A stretch of DNA of 64,000 nucleotides. It comes from Tessaracoccus lacteus. Its GTDB lineage: Bacteria > Actinomycetota > Actinomycetes > Propionibacteriales > Propionibacteriaceae. A program made the position numbers and the translations under genes. Under the pieces are notes generated by a model. The model did not search any database. It was not told the DNA's origin and saw nothing but the letters and a program-made list of their open reading frames with translations. The DNA lies in contig NZ_CP123967.1 in the NCBI RefSeq assembly GCF_029917005.1, positions 1,240,001-1,304,000 of the forward strand, written 5' to 3'. Positions within the stretch are counted from its first letter, which is position 1. Each line of letters starts with the position of its first letter. Shown here piece by piece: positions 45,040-53,695 of the stretch.

Positions 45040-45843
45040 ATGCGCCTCATTGCCACCGACGTCGACGGGACCCTCATCCGCAGCGACCACACGCTCTCCA
45101 CGCGGACCCGCCGAGCCTTCCAGGCGGCGCGCGACGCGGGCATCCGGGTGCTGGCGATCTCGGGCAGGCAGCCCTACTCCATCGGCGCCATCGTGCAGGG
45201 CACCGCGCTCATGGGGCCGTGCGTCGGCAGCAACGGCGCGGTCATCACTGACCTCGAGACCCGCCAGGTGCTCTGGCAGGCGACCGTCGCGATCGACGTC
45301 CAGCAGCGACTCGTCGACGAGATGACGGTGCTGTTCCCGACGCTGAAGGCCGTGTCCGTGCGCGATGGGGGAGACCTCTATTTTGCCGAGGCCGGTTACC
45401 AGGGGTTGGCCGACCCGGGTGAGCTCGAGACCCTCTGGCCGGTCACCCAGCGCATCGGCGACCGCGAGGAGGTGTTGGCGGCACCCTCGGGCAAGCTGGT
45501 CCTGCGTGACGACCACCACGACCCGGCGGATCTCCTGGCTGCCGCTCGCGGCCTGGGCATCGACGGCTTCCACGCCACCACCAGCGGTGCGCCGTTCCTG
45601 GAGGTCGGCCCGGTGGGCGTCACGAAGGCAGTGGCCCTGGCGCGCCTGTGTGACCGATGGTGCATCGACCGGGCCGACGTCGTGGCCTTCGGCGACAACC
45701 TCAACGACGTCGAGATGCTGCGCTTCGCCGGCCTCGGCGTCGCGATGGGCAACGCCGAGCCGGAGGCGGTCGCGGCGGCCGACCGTGTGACGCTGACCAA
45801 CAACGAGGACGGCGTCGCCGCCGTGATCGAGACGCTGCTGTAG
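45040..45843 (+). CDS. Cof-type HAD-IIB phosphatase
   Basis: Protein of 267 residues. HAD motif I DVDGTL (residues 6-11), motif II AISGRQP, a type IIB cap in the middle, and motif IV GDNLNDVEML, followed by VAMGNAEPEAVAAAD. These enzymes dephosphorylate sugar phosphates, flavins or related cofactors; the substrate is unassigned. It runs directly into a convergent PhzF remnant on the other strand. Confidence 0.92.
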   Translation: MRLIATDVDGTLIRSDHTLSTRTRRAFQAARDAGIRVLAISGRQPYSIGAIVQGTALMGPCVGSNGAVITDLETRQVLWQATVAIDVQQRLVDEMTVLFPTLKAVSVRDGGDLYFAEAGYQGLADPGELETLWPVTQRIGDREEVLAAPSGKLVLRDDHHDPADLLAAARGLGIDGFHATTSGAPFLEVGPVGVTKAVALARLCDRWCIDRADVVAFGDNLNDVEMLRFAGLGVAMGNAEPEAVAAADRVTLTNNEDGVAAVIETLL

Positions 45844-45849
45844 CCGGTC

Positions 45850-46160
45850 AGGCCGGAGTCGGCGAGGACCAGCCCGAACGCCGCCGCGGCCGAGCCCGTC
45901 GCCGGATCCTCGGGGACGGCCTCACCCGGGATGAACACCCGGGCGTGCGTGGCCACGGTCCCGTTCGGGGCCTCGCTTAGCGCGTAGACGACGGTTCCGT
46001 CGAACCTATCGGTGGGCTTGGGACCCGAGAAGATCGACGCGCGGCCGACGGCCTCGTCGTTCACCCGCAGGAACGAGAACGGCAGCCCGGCGCTGGCGTT
46101 ATGACCGGTCAGCAGGTCGTCGGCGGCCAGGCACGGCGTGGGTACTGAGGTGATCCTGGC
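45850..46160 (-). pseudogene. Remnant of a PhzF-family epimerase/isomerase gene
   Basis: The minus-strand frame encodes PTPCLAADDLLTG ... FDGTVVYALSEAPNGTVATH then FIPGEAVPEDPATGSAAAAF, whose DPATGSAAAAF is a hallmark of the C-terminal half of PhzF proteins. The N-terminal half with the catalytic Glu is missing (the zur gene lies there), and the C-terminus is cut off by the HAD gene. About 100 of the usual 280 residues remain, so it is a decayed fragment. Confidence 0.75.
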
Positions 46161-46177
46161 ACGTCCCCCGCGGTTCC

Positions 46178-46594
46178 TCAGGCGTCGTCCGCCAGGCGGG
46201 AGCAGTCCTGACACAGCCCGAAAATCTCGAGCTCGTGGCCGACCTGCGTGAAGCCGTGCTGCTGCGCGACGGTGGCCGCCCAGGCCTCCAGGTCGGTCGG
46301 CTTGATCTCGATCGAGAAGCCGCAGCGCCGACAGACGAGGTGGTGGTGGTGACCGGCGGAACAGCGCCGGTAGGCCGCCTCGCCGTCGGGGGTGCGCAGC
46401 ACGTCCACCTCGCCGGCCTCGGCCATCGCCTGCAGCGCCCGGTAGACCGTGGCGAGCCCCACCTTCGCCCCGATTCCGCGCAACTGGTCGTGGACCTGCT
46501 GCGCGGTGCGGAACTCGCGTGCTCCCTCCATCAGGTCACGCACCGCGGCGCGCTGCCAGGTCTGGCGGGTGACCGGGCTGTTAGTGCTCGTCAT
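46178..46594 (-). CDS. zur: Fur-family regulator, probably Zur (zinc uptake repressor)
   Basis: Protein of 138 residues from ATG 46594, preceded by CGGAGA. Winged helix (RAAVRDLMEGAREFRTAQQV, VGLATVYRALQAMAEAG), histidine-rich metal site CSAGHHHHLVCRRC, and a second CxxC in CQDCSRL. Assigned to Zur rather than Fur because it ends a znuACB operon and a Zur-like box precedes znuA. The start overlaps the permease gene by 14 bp, giving tight coupling. Confidence 0.9.
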   Translation of the reverse strand: MTSTNSPVTRQTWQRAAVRDLMEGAREFRTAQQVHDQLRGIGAKVGLATVYRALQAMAEAGEVDVLRTPDGEAAYRRCSAGHHHHLVCRRCGFSIEIKPTDLEAWAATVAQQHGFTQVGHELEIFGLCQDCSRLADDA

Positions 46595-47567
46595 AGTGGT
46601 CTCCGTGGAGGGCATGCCGGTGCCCGTCGTGGACGTAGTCGACATGGTCTCCGTGCTGGATCACCTTGACCCCGGACTTGTGCGCGTGGCCGTCGTCGTG
46701 GTTCTCGGCGGGGGTGTGGTCGTGGCCTCCGTGGTCCTCCACGAACGGGATGAACTGGTGAGCCCTGCGGATCCGCCCGCCGAGCAGCCAGGCTATGCCG
46801 AGCAGCACGATGGAGGTCACGACGATGGTGGCGCCGGTGGCGGTGTCCAGGTAGTAGGAGCCGACGGTGCCGCCGAGGGCCGCAAGGACGCCGACGACCA
46901 TCGACCCGAAGAAGGCGTGGTAGAAGCCGACGAACAGCTGCTGGGCGGCGGCGACGGGGATGACCATCAGGGCACTGATCAGCAGCAGGCCGACGGTCCG
47001 CATCGCCGCCGTGATGCTGATGGCGGCCAGCACGACCACGAGCAGGTTGATGACCTTGACGCGGATGCCGAGCACCCGGGCGAAGTCCTCGTCGACGCAC
47101 ACGGCGAACAGCCGGGGGGCCAGCCCGATGCACGTGACGAGGATCACGACGCCGAGCACGGCGATCAGCACGATGTCGGTCTCGCTGACCGAGGTGAGCG
47201 AGCCGAACAGGTACGACGACAGTCCGCCGGCGCCCTGCCCGGCGATGCCGGCCATCAGCACGCCGGAGGCGAGGCCGCCGTAGAACAGGATGGCCAGGCC
47301 GAGGTCTCCGGTCGCCTTGCCGTGCTGGCGCAGCAGTTCGACGGCCACCGCCCCGACGACGCAGACGACGACGGCGACGGGCATGGTCGCCCAGCCCGTC
47401 ATCAGCGCCAGGCCGACGCCCGCGATCGCCACATGGCCGAGCCCGTCGCCCAGCAGGCTCATGCGCTTCTGGACGATGAAGGTGCCGATGGCGGGCGCGA
47501 TGAGGCCGCTCAGCACGGCGGCGATGACCGCGCGCTGCATGAACGGCAGGGAGAGGATCTCGATCAT
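46581..47567 (-). CDS. znuB: Zinc (metal) ABC transporter permease
   Basis: Protein of 328 residues. ABC-3 family membrane protein with about eight helices (FMQRAVIAAVLSGLIAPAIG, QKRMSLLGDGLGHVAIAGVG, GLLLISALMVIPVAAAQ). The C-terminal 60 residues are a hydrophilic, histidine-rich tail (EDHGGHDHTP, HDGHRHALHGDH) that may bind zinc at the inner face. The start overlaps znuC (ATGA). Confidence 0.92.
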   Translation of the reverse strand: MIEILSLPFMQRAVIAAVLSGLIAPAIGTFIVQKRMSLLGDGLGHVAIAGVGLALMTGWATMPVAVVVCVVGAVAVELLRQHGKATGDLGLAILFYGGLASGVLMAGIAGQGAGGLSSYLFGSLTSVSETDIVLIAVLGVVILVTCIGLAPRLFAVCVDEDFARVLGIRVKVINLLVVVLAAISITAAMRTVGLLLISALMVIPVAAAQQLFVGFYHAFFGSMVVGVLAALGGTVGSYYLDTATGATIVVTSIVLLGIAWLLGGRIRRAHQFIPFVEDHGGHDHTPAENHDDGHAHKSGVKVIQHGDHVDYVHDGHRHALHGDHYDEH

Positions 47568-48319
47568 GATGCCGCTCCTGCGATGGGGTCGGAGAGTCCG
47601 ATCAGCGACGGCTCGGGGGCCGGGTGGTCGCGTTCGGTATCGACGGGGTGGTTCTCGTCTGTCACGACGCGTCCGTCGCACAGCGTGACCGTGCGGTCGA
47701 GGACCTGGGCCATGGCGCCGCGTTCGTGCAACACGACGAGCAGGCCGAGCCCCGCGTCTCGGAAGCCACGCAGCAGCTCCGCCAGCCCGGCCTGGCTGTG
47801 CAGGTCGACGCCGGCCAGCGGTTCGTCCATCACGAGCAGCTCGGGCTCGGCGGCCAGTGCGCGGGCGATCAGCACCCGCTGCTTCTGGCCTCCGGACAGC
47901 GCGCTGAACGGCCACTTCGCGCGGTCGGCCAGCCCGACCTGTTCGAGGGCGTGGTCCCTGGCAGCCCGGTCGGCGGCGGACAACCACTGGAAGGGCCTGC
48001 GGTGTGCCAGCCGCCCGGCCGACGCGATCTCGCGCACGGTCGCGCCCGCCACGTTCACCGTCGACAGCTGTGGCACGTAGCCCACGCGCCGCCAGTCGTG
48101 GAACCCTGGCAGCCGCTCGCCGAAGAGCTCGACGACGCCCTCCTGGTGCGGGATGAGCCCCAGCACGGCGCGGATGAGTGTCGACTTGCCGGATCCGTTG
48201 CCGCCGATCAGGGCGACGGCCTCACCGGCCGCGACGTCGACGTGGACGTCGCGGAGGATGGGCATCCCGCCGAGGGAGACGTAGACGCCCTCGGCGTGGA
48301 CGAGGTCAGCTGCAGCCAT
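47564..48319 (-). CDS. znuC: Zinc (metal) ABC transporter ATP-binding protein
   Basis: Protein of 251 residues. Walker A GGNGSGKST, signature LSGGQKQR, Walker B LLVMDEPLAGVD, H-loop VVLHE. Powers metal import with ZnuA and ZnuB. The start overlaps the end of znuA by 14 bp. Confidence 0.93.
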   Translation of the reverse strand: MAAADLVHAEGVYVSLGGMPILRDVHVDVAAGEAVALIGGNGSGKSTLIRAVLGLIPHQEGVVELFGERLPGFHDWRRVGYVPQLSTVNVAGATVREIASAGRLAHRRPFQWLSAADRAARDHALEQVGLADRAKWPFSALSGGQKQRVLIARALAAEPELLVMDEPLAGVDLHSQAGLAELLRGFRDAGLGLLVVLHERGAMAQVLDRTVTLCDGRVVTDENHPVDTERDHPAPEPSLIGLSDPIAGAAS

Positions 48320-49256
48320 TGGCCGTCCGTAGTGCTTCGAGGTTTGCGCGCATGATTGAAGGGTAGTCAGTGCCGGGCGACTTTTCCGTGACGCCCTCGA
48401 GGGGGTCGAGCACAGCGGTCTTCAGGCCGAGGTCGCTCGCGATCGACGAGGCGACTGCGTCGGAGCTGAGGGTCTCGAAGAAGATCGTGGTGATGTTGTG
48501 CTCCGTCGCCTCCTCCTGGATGGCGGCGATGCGGGCCGGCGAGGGCTCCTCGTCTGGGCTGATGCCCGAGATGCCGATCTGGGTGAGGTCGTAGCGGTCG
48601 GCGAGGTAGCCGAAGGCCTCGTGCGTGGTGATGAACTCGTTGATCGCACAGTTCTGCAGGCCCGTGGTGAACTCGTCGTCGATCCTGCTCAGCTCCGCGG
48701 TCGCGGCGTCTGCGTTGGCGCTGAAGGTCCCCGCATTGCCGGCATCGACCTCGGCGAGCGCGTCGGAGATCGCCGCGACGACCTTCTGCATCCGGGTCGG
48801 GTCCTGCCAGAAGTGCGGGTCGAAGTCGCCGTGGTCGTGCTCGTCCTCGGTGGCCTCCTCTTCGTGCTCGTCCGCCTCGTGGTCGTGGTCCTCGACAGGG
48901 GTCAGCAGATCGACGTACTGGGCGACGTCCAGCACGTTGGTCGCGCCGGACTGCTCGATGGCGTCGTCGACGGCGCTCTGAAAGTCGGAGAGGTAGATGA
49001 CCAGGTCGGCGTCGGCCAGGGATGCGACCTGTTTCGGCGTGAGCTCCAGGTCGTGCGGCTCGACGCCCGGCGCCGTCAGCGTCGAGACCGACCCGATGTC
49101 GCCCATCACCTGGGTGCTCGCCCACTCCAGCGGATAGAAGGCGACGACCACGTCGGGGCCGTTGTCCTCGGCGTCGGTCGAGCTGGTGGCAGCGGTCGAG
49201 CCACAGGCCGCGAGGCTGAGCGCTGCGGCGGCGGCAAGTGCGGGCTTCAGGTCCAT
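48306..49256 (-). CDS. znuA: Zinc-binding lipoprotein of ABC transporter (ZnuA-like)
   Basis: Protein of 316 residues. Lipoprotein signal ending in LSLAACGS (Cys near residue 17). Cluster A-1 metal-binding fold: VEPHDLELTPKQ (His ligand); an acidic histidine-rich loop (EDHDHEADEHEEEATEDEHDHGDFDPHFW) typical of zinc-binding members; then TTHEAFGYLADRY and FFETLSS. ATG 49256 was chosen because GATAAT ends 7 nt upstream and the Zur-like box covers that region; in-frame ATG 49265 lies inside the box. Confidence 0.92.
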   Translation of the reverse strand: MDLKPALAAAAALSLAACGSTAATSSTDAEDNGPDVVVAFYPLEWASTQVMGDIGSVSTLTAPGVEPHDLELTPKQVASLADADLVIYLSDFQSAVDDAIEQSGATNVLDVAQYVDLLTPVEDHDHEADEHEEEATEDEHDHGDFDPHFWQDPTRMQKVVAAISDALAEVDAGNAGTFSANADAATAELSRIDDEFTTGLQNCAINEFITTHEAFGYLADRYDLTQIGISGISPDEEPSPARIAAIQEEATEHNITTIFFETLSSDAVASSIASDLGLKTAVLDPLEGVTEKSPGTDYPSIMRANLEALRTANGCS

Positions 49257-49270
49257 GAGAACCATTATCA
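49256..49270. promoter_or_regulatory. Zur-like box overlapping the znuA -10 and start
   Basis: On the znuA strand TGATAATGGTTCTCA, a near-palindrome (TGA-n-AA ... TT-n-TCA) like actinobacterial Zur sites. It contains the predicted -10 GATAAT (49264-49269) and reaches the first base of the znuA ATG, so a bound repressor would block transcription initiation. Confidence 0.6.
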
Positions 49271-49326
49271 ACTGGTGGAGGGTTGCTGTCAAAGCCGAGG
49301 GCGTGTGACCACCGGAGATCGTCCGC

Positions 49327-49332
49327 TAGTGT
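49327..49332 (+). promoter_or_regulatory. -10 element of leaderless ABM gene
   Basis: TAGTGT, 7 nt, then ATG 49340; no Shine-Dalgarno. Confidence 0.5.
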
Positions 49333-49339
49333 CGTGACC

Positions 49340-49639
49340 ATGCTCGCCATCAGCCGCTTCCGCGACCAGGGCGACGGGTTCCGAGACGAGGCTCAGCCCG
49401 TCGTCGACTGGTGGTCGGCCCGTCCCGGCTGCGTCAGCATGGACCTCGTGCAGAACCTCGACGAGCCGGGTCTGTGGGCCATTGTCGGCCGCTGGGCGTC
49501 CGTCGGCGCCTACCGCCGCTCCTTCAACGGGTACGACGCGAAGATGCTGCTGACCCCACTGCTCAGCCGCGCCGTCGACGAGCCGAGCGCCTACCTGCCG
49601 CCCGACGAGGTCGGCGAGAACCAGCCCCGCAACACCTGA
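49340..49639 (+). CDS. Antibiotic biosynthesis monooxygenase (ABM)-like small protein
   Basis: Protein of 99 residues with the dimeric alpha/beta-barrel pattern: LAISRFR, then RPGCVSMDLVQNLDEPGLWAIVGRW (strand-rich), then YRRSFNGYDAKMLLTPLLS. Such proteins may act as monooxygenases or heme-related enzymes, but many are uncharacterised. The gene often follows zur in actinobacteria. Divergent from znuA, and 18 bp upstream of the alpha-galactosidase gene. Confidence 0.75.
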   Translation: MLAISRFRDQGDGFRDEAQPVVDWWSARPGCVSMDLVQNLDEPGLWAIVGRWASVGAYRRSFNGYDAKMLLTPLLSRAVDEPSAYLPPDEVGENQPRNT

Positions 49640-49657
49640 TACGACTGAGGAGTCATC

Positions 49658-51790
49658 GTGGACACCCGCCTCGTCCTTTCCGCCGCCGGGGTCAGCATCG
49701 CCCTGGAGACGACGGGGGGAGACCTCCCCGAAGTGCTGCACTGGGGAGACCACCTCGGCCCCGTCTCTGAGACCCAGCTCACCGAGCTGTCGGCGGCGAC
49801 CCGCGCCACCGTCGCGCCCAGCGCGCCGGACAGCCCCGTGCGCTACGCGGTCCTGCCGGAGGCCAGGCGCGGCATCACGGTGCGGCCCGGGCTGATCGGC
49901 TCGCGCGACGGCCGCGACTGGACGCCCGACTGGCGGGTGAACGCCGTCACGGTCGACGGGGCGCCAGCCCCCGCCTTCGCCTCACTCGGCGCCGCCAGCG
50001 TCGACTTCCACGCCGTCGCGCCCGGTCTCGAGCTGACGATCACGGTGCAGCTGACGCCGCAGGGCCTGGTCGCGGCGCGGGCCGCGGTCACCAACCGCGG
50101 GGAGGGGGCGTTCACCCTCGACGAGATCACGCTGGCGCTGCCGGTGCCGACCCGCGCCACCGAGGTCCTCGACTTCGCCGGGCGCTGGGGCGTCGAGCGG
50201 TTCCCGCAGCGCACGACACTCGGCACGGGCGCCCACCGCAGGGAGGGGCGACACGGCCGCACCGGCGCCGACGCCGCCTATGTCCTGCACATCGGGGAGG
50301 CGGGCTTCGGGTTCGGCGCGGGCGAGGTCTGGTGCGTCCACACGGCGTGGAGCGGCAACCACATCCACCAGGTCGAGCGCGACCTCTACGGCACCCAACT
50401 CATCTCCGGCGGCGAGCTGCTGCTGCCTGGGGAGGCCAGGCTGGCGACGGGGGAGAGCTACACGACCCCCTGGCTGTACTTCGGCCACGGGCATGGCCTC
50501 GACGCGGTCGCCGATCGCTTCCACGGCTTCCTCCGCGCCCAGCCGCACGCCCCGTCGGCCGACCGCCCGGTGACGCTCAACGTCTGGGAGGCCGTCTACT
50601 TCGACCACGACGCCGACCGTCTCGTCGACCTCGCCCGCCGCGCGGCGAGGGTGGGCGTCGAACGGTTCGTGCTCGACGACGGCTGGTTCGGTGGCCGCCG
50701 CCACGAGCGCGCCGGCCTGGGCGACTGGGTCGTCTCCCCCCAGGCGTGGCCCGACGGCCTCCACCCCTTGGTCGATCAGGTCAAGGACCTCGGCATGCAG
50801 TTTGGGCTCTGGTTCGAGCCCGAGATGGTCAACCTCGACTCCGACGTCGCCCGGGCGCATCCAGAGTGGGTGCTGCAGCCCGCCGGCCGGCTGCCGGTGG
50901 AGTCCCGCTTCCAGCAGGTGCTCAACCTCGCCGACGAGGGCGCCTTCGCACACGTCCTCGGCCAGGTGGACGCCGTGCTCGCCGAGTACCGCATCGACTA
51001 CGTGAAGTGGGACCACAACCGCGACCTGGTCGACGCCGGCAGCGGGCCGGACGGCCGGCCCGGCGTGCACGCGCAGACCGCCGCCTTCTACCGGCTGCTC
51101 GACGAGCTGCGCCGACGGCATCCGGGCGTGGAGTTCGAGTCGTGCAGCTCCGGTGGCGCCCGTGTCGACCTCGAGGTCCTCAAGCGGACCGAGCGGGTGT
51201 GGGTCTCCGACATCATCGACCCGGCCGAGCGGCAGCGGATGCTGCCGTGGACCGGCCAGCTGATCCCGCCGGAGTTCCAGGGCAGCCACATCGCCTCGGG
51301 ACGTTCGCACACGACGGGGCGCTGGCATGACCTCACCTTCCGTGCCGTCACCGCCGTGTTCGGGCACCTGGGCATCGAGTGGGACCTCGCGCAGGCCACC
51401 GAGGACGAGCTGGCCGAGCTGGGCTGGTGGATCGACTGGTACAAGGCCAACCGGTCAGTGCTGCTCGGCGGTCGGCAGATCCGCGTCGACACCCCGGATC
51501 CCGGCACCTGGTTCAAGGGCGTCGTCACGAATGACAAGGCGATCTTCTCGCTGGCTCAGCTGTCCGCCACGCCTGGCGCCAACCTCGGCCTTGTGCGGTT
51601 CCCCGGCCTCGACAGTGACGCGGACTACCGGCTGACCGTCATCGATCGGCAGCCGGTGCCGCCGCAGCTGCGCCCCGCGTGGGAGGCGCAGCCCGTCGTG
51701 CTGCCGGGCAGACTGCTCGGCACCGTCGGCGTGCGCGCACCGATGATGCTGCCCGAGTCGGCCGTCCTGTTCGAGCTGGAGCGCCTCTGA
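49658..51790 (+). CDS. GH36 alpha-galactosidase
   Basis: GTG 49658 after TGAGGAG; 710 residues, normal for GH36 subgroup I. N-terminal beta-supersandwich, then the (beta/alpha)8 domain with FVLDDGWFGGRRHE, GLWFEPEMVNLDSD, the nucleophile D452 in VKWDHNRD, ESCSSGGARVDL, and the acid/base D518 in WVSDIIDP. Cytoplasmic, acting on melibiose/raffinose-type sugars. No sugar transporter is adjacent; the only neighbours are an ABM gene and a convergent GNAT gene. Confidence 0.94.
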   Translation: MDTRLVLSAAGVSIALETTGGDLPEVLHWGDHLGPVSETQLTELSAATRATVAPSAPDSPVRYAVLPEARRGITVRPGLIGSRDGRDWTPDWRVNAVTVDGAPAPAFASLGAASVDFHAVAPGLELTITVQLTPQGLVAARAAVTNRGEGAFTLDEITLALPVPTRATEVLDFAGRWGVERFPQRTTLGTGAHRREGRHGRTGADAAYVLHIGEAGFGFGAGEVWCVHTAWSGNHIHQVERDLYGTQLISGGELLLPGEARLATGESYTTPWLYFGHGHGLDAVADRFHGFLRAQPHAPSADRPVTLNVWEAVYFDHDADRLVDLARRAARVGVERFVLDDGWFGGRRHERAGLGDWVVSPQAWPDGLHPLVDQVKDLGMQFGLWFEPEMVNLDSDVARAHPEWVLQPAGRLPVESRFQQVLNLADEGAFAHVLGQVDAVLAEYRIDYVKWDHNRDLVDAGSGPDGRPGVHAQTAAFYRLLDELRRRHPGVEFESCSSGGARVDLEVLKRTERVWVSDIIDPAERQRMLPWTGQLIPPEFQGSHIASGRSHTTGRWHDLTFRAVTAVFGHLGIEWDLAQATEDELAELGWWIDWYKANRSVLLGGRQIRVDTPDPGTWFKGVVTNDKAIFSLAQLSATPGANLGLVRFPGLDSDADYRLTVIDRQPVPPQLRPAWEAQPVVLPGRLLGTVGVRAPMMLPESAVLFELERL

Positions 51791-51811
51791 GCCGGGTGGC
51801 AGGCCCGCTGG

Positions 51812-52501
51812 TCAGAGGGGAACGGTGTCCACAGTGTCGCCTCCCAGGGCGTCCAGCAGCTCGACGGCCTCGGGGTCGGTGGGCGGGCGCTCTTCGGTGG
51901 CCGCGATGTAGTCGGCGATGAATGCCCGCAGCGGCGGCGCCGAGACGCTGAGGTGCCCGTCGACCTCCTCGCCCACCCTCGCGGAGGGGGAGATGTGCAG
52001 CAGCATGAGGTACATCGGGATGCGGTGGCGTGCCGGCGCGATCCCGGGCTGGAAGAACGGGGCGACGACGCGCCGCGCACCGAAGCGGCGGTAGAACCGC
52101 AGCCTGGCTTCCGGGTCGCCGTGTTCCTCGACCACGTCGGCGCGATCGCCCGGCCGCTCGACCTCGCCGATCACGAAATCCGGGGAGAAGATCTCGTCCC
52201 ACCGCTGGAGAGAACCCGCCATCAGCGCGTTGCCGTACCCGCCGCCGCGCGTGCCCGGCCGGACCGCCAGATAGGCGAGCAGCAGTACTCCCGCGCCGGC
52301 GTCGTGGAAGGCGATCGACACGGCCAGGTCCAGGCCCTCGTCGTCCCGCAGAGTCAGGACCAGCGAGCCGGGATCACCGAGGTCGGCCTGGAGCGCCTCC
52401 AGCGAACCTAGCTCGTCGGCGGGGAAGCTGGGCTCCAGCAGCTCGCTGTAGATGCGCGCCAGTTCGTCCGGGTCGGAGACGGCGGTCAGGTGCGTGCTCA
52501 T
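51812..52501 (-). CDS. GNAT-family acetyltransferase-like protein
   Basis: Protein of 229 residues; ATG 52501 after GAGGA. GNAT fold: LLAYLAVRPGTRGGGYGNALM is the acetyl-CoA loop (R/Q-x-x-G-x-G/A variant) at about residues 75-95, followed by EVERPGD and RFYRRFGARRV. The C-terminal third (about 155-229) is a helical extension. Substrate unknown. Convergent with the alpha-galactosidase and divergent from the siderophore operon. Confidence 0.8.
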   Translation of the reverse strand: MSTHLTAVSDPDELARIYSELLEPSFPADELGSLEALQADLGDPGSLVLTLRDDEGLDLAVSIAFHDAGAGVLLLAYLAVRPGTRGGGYGNALMAGSLQRWDEIFSPDFVIGEVERPGDRADVVEEHGDPEARLRFYRRFGARRVVAPFFQPGIAPARHRIPMYLMLLHISPSARVGEEVDGHLSVSAPPLRAFIADYIAATEERPPTDPEAVELLDALGGDTVDTVPL

Positions 52502-52648
52502 CGGGGGTTCCTCATGAAGGCAATGCTGCCCTATCCCGCCGTCGCTGTGGCGACTGAGTGTCCGCCCCGGTTTAGCTCTATATTGTCCTTGCTTTATTCC
52601 AGACCGGCCCGCGGCCCTGACAAAGGCCGCCTCCGAAAGGTTCCCCCC

Positions 52649-53695
52649 ATGCATGCCATCGCCAAGCGAGCAGCCCTCGGCGTCTCGTCGGTGCTGGTCG
52701 CCGCCCTCGCGCTGACCGGTTGCGGTTCCAGCAGCGACGCGACGACCGATGCCGCCTCGACCTCCTCGTCCGCCGCCGACGACGCATTCCCCGTCACCAT
52801 CACCTCCGCCCTCGGAGACGCGGTGATCGAGTCCAAGCCCGAGCGCGTCGCGACCTGGGGCTGGTCCGCGCAGGATGCCGTGCTCGCGCTCGGCGTCGTG
52901 CCCGTCGCGATGCCCGCCAACACCTACGGCGGCAACGAGGACGGCGTCCTGCCCTGGGACGCCGACAAGATCACCGAGCTGGGCGGTGAGACTCCGACCC
53001 TGCTGACCGGCACCGAGAACGGGGAGCCGGACGTCGAGGAGTTCGTGGCCGTCAAGCCCGACGTCATCCTCGCGCCCTACTCCGGCCTGACGCAGGAGCA
53101 GTTCGACTCGCTCAGCCAGATCGCTCCGGTCGTCGCCTACCCCGACCAGATGTGGGCCACCACCTGGCAGGACCAGACGACGCTCGTCGGCCAGGCCCTC
53201 GGGCTGGAGGACGAGGCCGCCGCTCTCGTGCAGCAGACCGATGATGCCGTCGCCAAGCTTGCCGCCGACAACCCGGTGCTCGCCGGCAAGACGTTCGTCT
53301 ACGCCGCGAACAACCAGCCCGAGGTGCTCAACATCTTCCGCGACACCGACCCGCGCGTGCAGCTGCTCGCCCAGCTCGGCATGACCGTCGCACCCTCGGT
53401 CGACGAGCTCGACCCGAAGGAGGACGACTCGTACTTCTTCCCCGTCTCGTTCGAGAACCTGCAGAAGGTGGAGTCCGACGTGCTCGTGGCCTACTTCGGT
53501 AGCCAGGACGAGGCCGACGCGTTCGTCGCCGACCCGCTGGTCGCGGCCATGCCGCAGGTCAAGGAGGAGCGCTTCGCCCCGATCGTGGGCGAGTCCTTCG
53601 TGATGGCCTCCAGCGCCCCGACCGTCCTGTCCATCCCGTGGATGCTCGACCAGTACGTGCCGCAGCTCGCCGCGGCCGCTGAGCGTGTCAAGTAG
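52649..53695 (+). CDS. Iron-siderophore ABC transporter substrate-binding lipoprotein
   Basis: Protein of 348 residues; ATG 52649 after GAAAGG. Lipoprotein signal with lipobox LTGCGSSS (Cys near 26), Ser/Thr-rich linker, and a class III binding fold (PERVATWGWSAQDAVLALGVVP, VKPDVILAPYSGLTQEQF). FepB/FecB-type proteins bind ferric siderophores outside the membrane. First gene of a four-gene operon. AT-rich promoter region (TATATT at 52579) about 65 bp upstream; no convincing IdeR/DtxR box was found. Confidence 0.92.
   Translation: MHAIAKRAALGVSSVLVAALALTGCGSSSDATTDAASTSSSAADDAFPVTITSALGDAVIESKPERVATWGWSAQDAVLALGVVPVAMPANTYGGNEDGVLPWDADKITELGGETPTLLTGTENGEPDVEEFVAVKPDVILAPYSGLTQEQFDSLSQIAPVVAYPDQMWATTWQDQTTLVGQALGLEDEAAALVQQTDDAVAKLAADNPVLAGKTFVYAANNQPEVLNIFRDTDPRVQLLAQLGMTVAPSVDELDPKEDDSYFFPVSFENLQKVESDVLVAYFGSQDEADAFVADPLVAAMPQVKEERFAPIVGESFVMASSAPTVLSIPWMLDQYVPQLAAAAERVK

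Noticed and set aside
52560-52600. IdeR/DtxR iron box upstream of the siderophore transporter
   Set aside because: GGTTTAGCTCTATA matches only about 7 of 12 consensus positions and lacks dyad symmetry.
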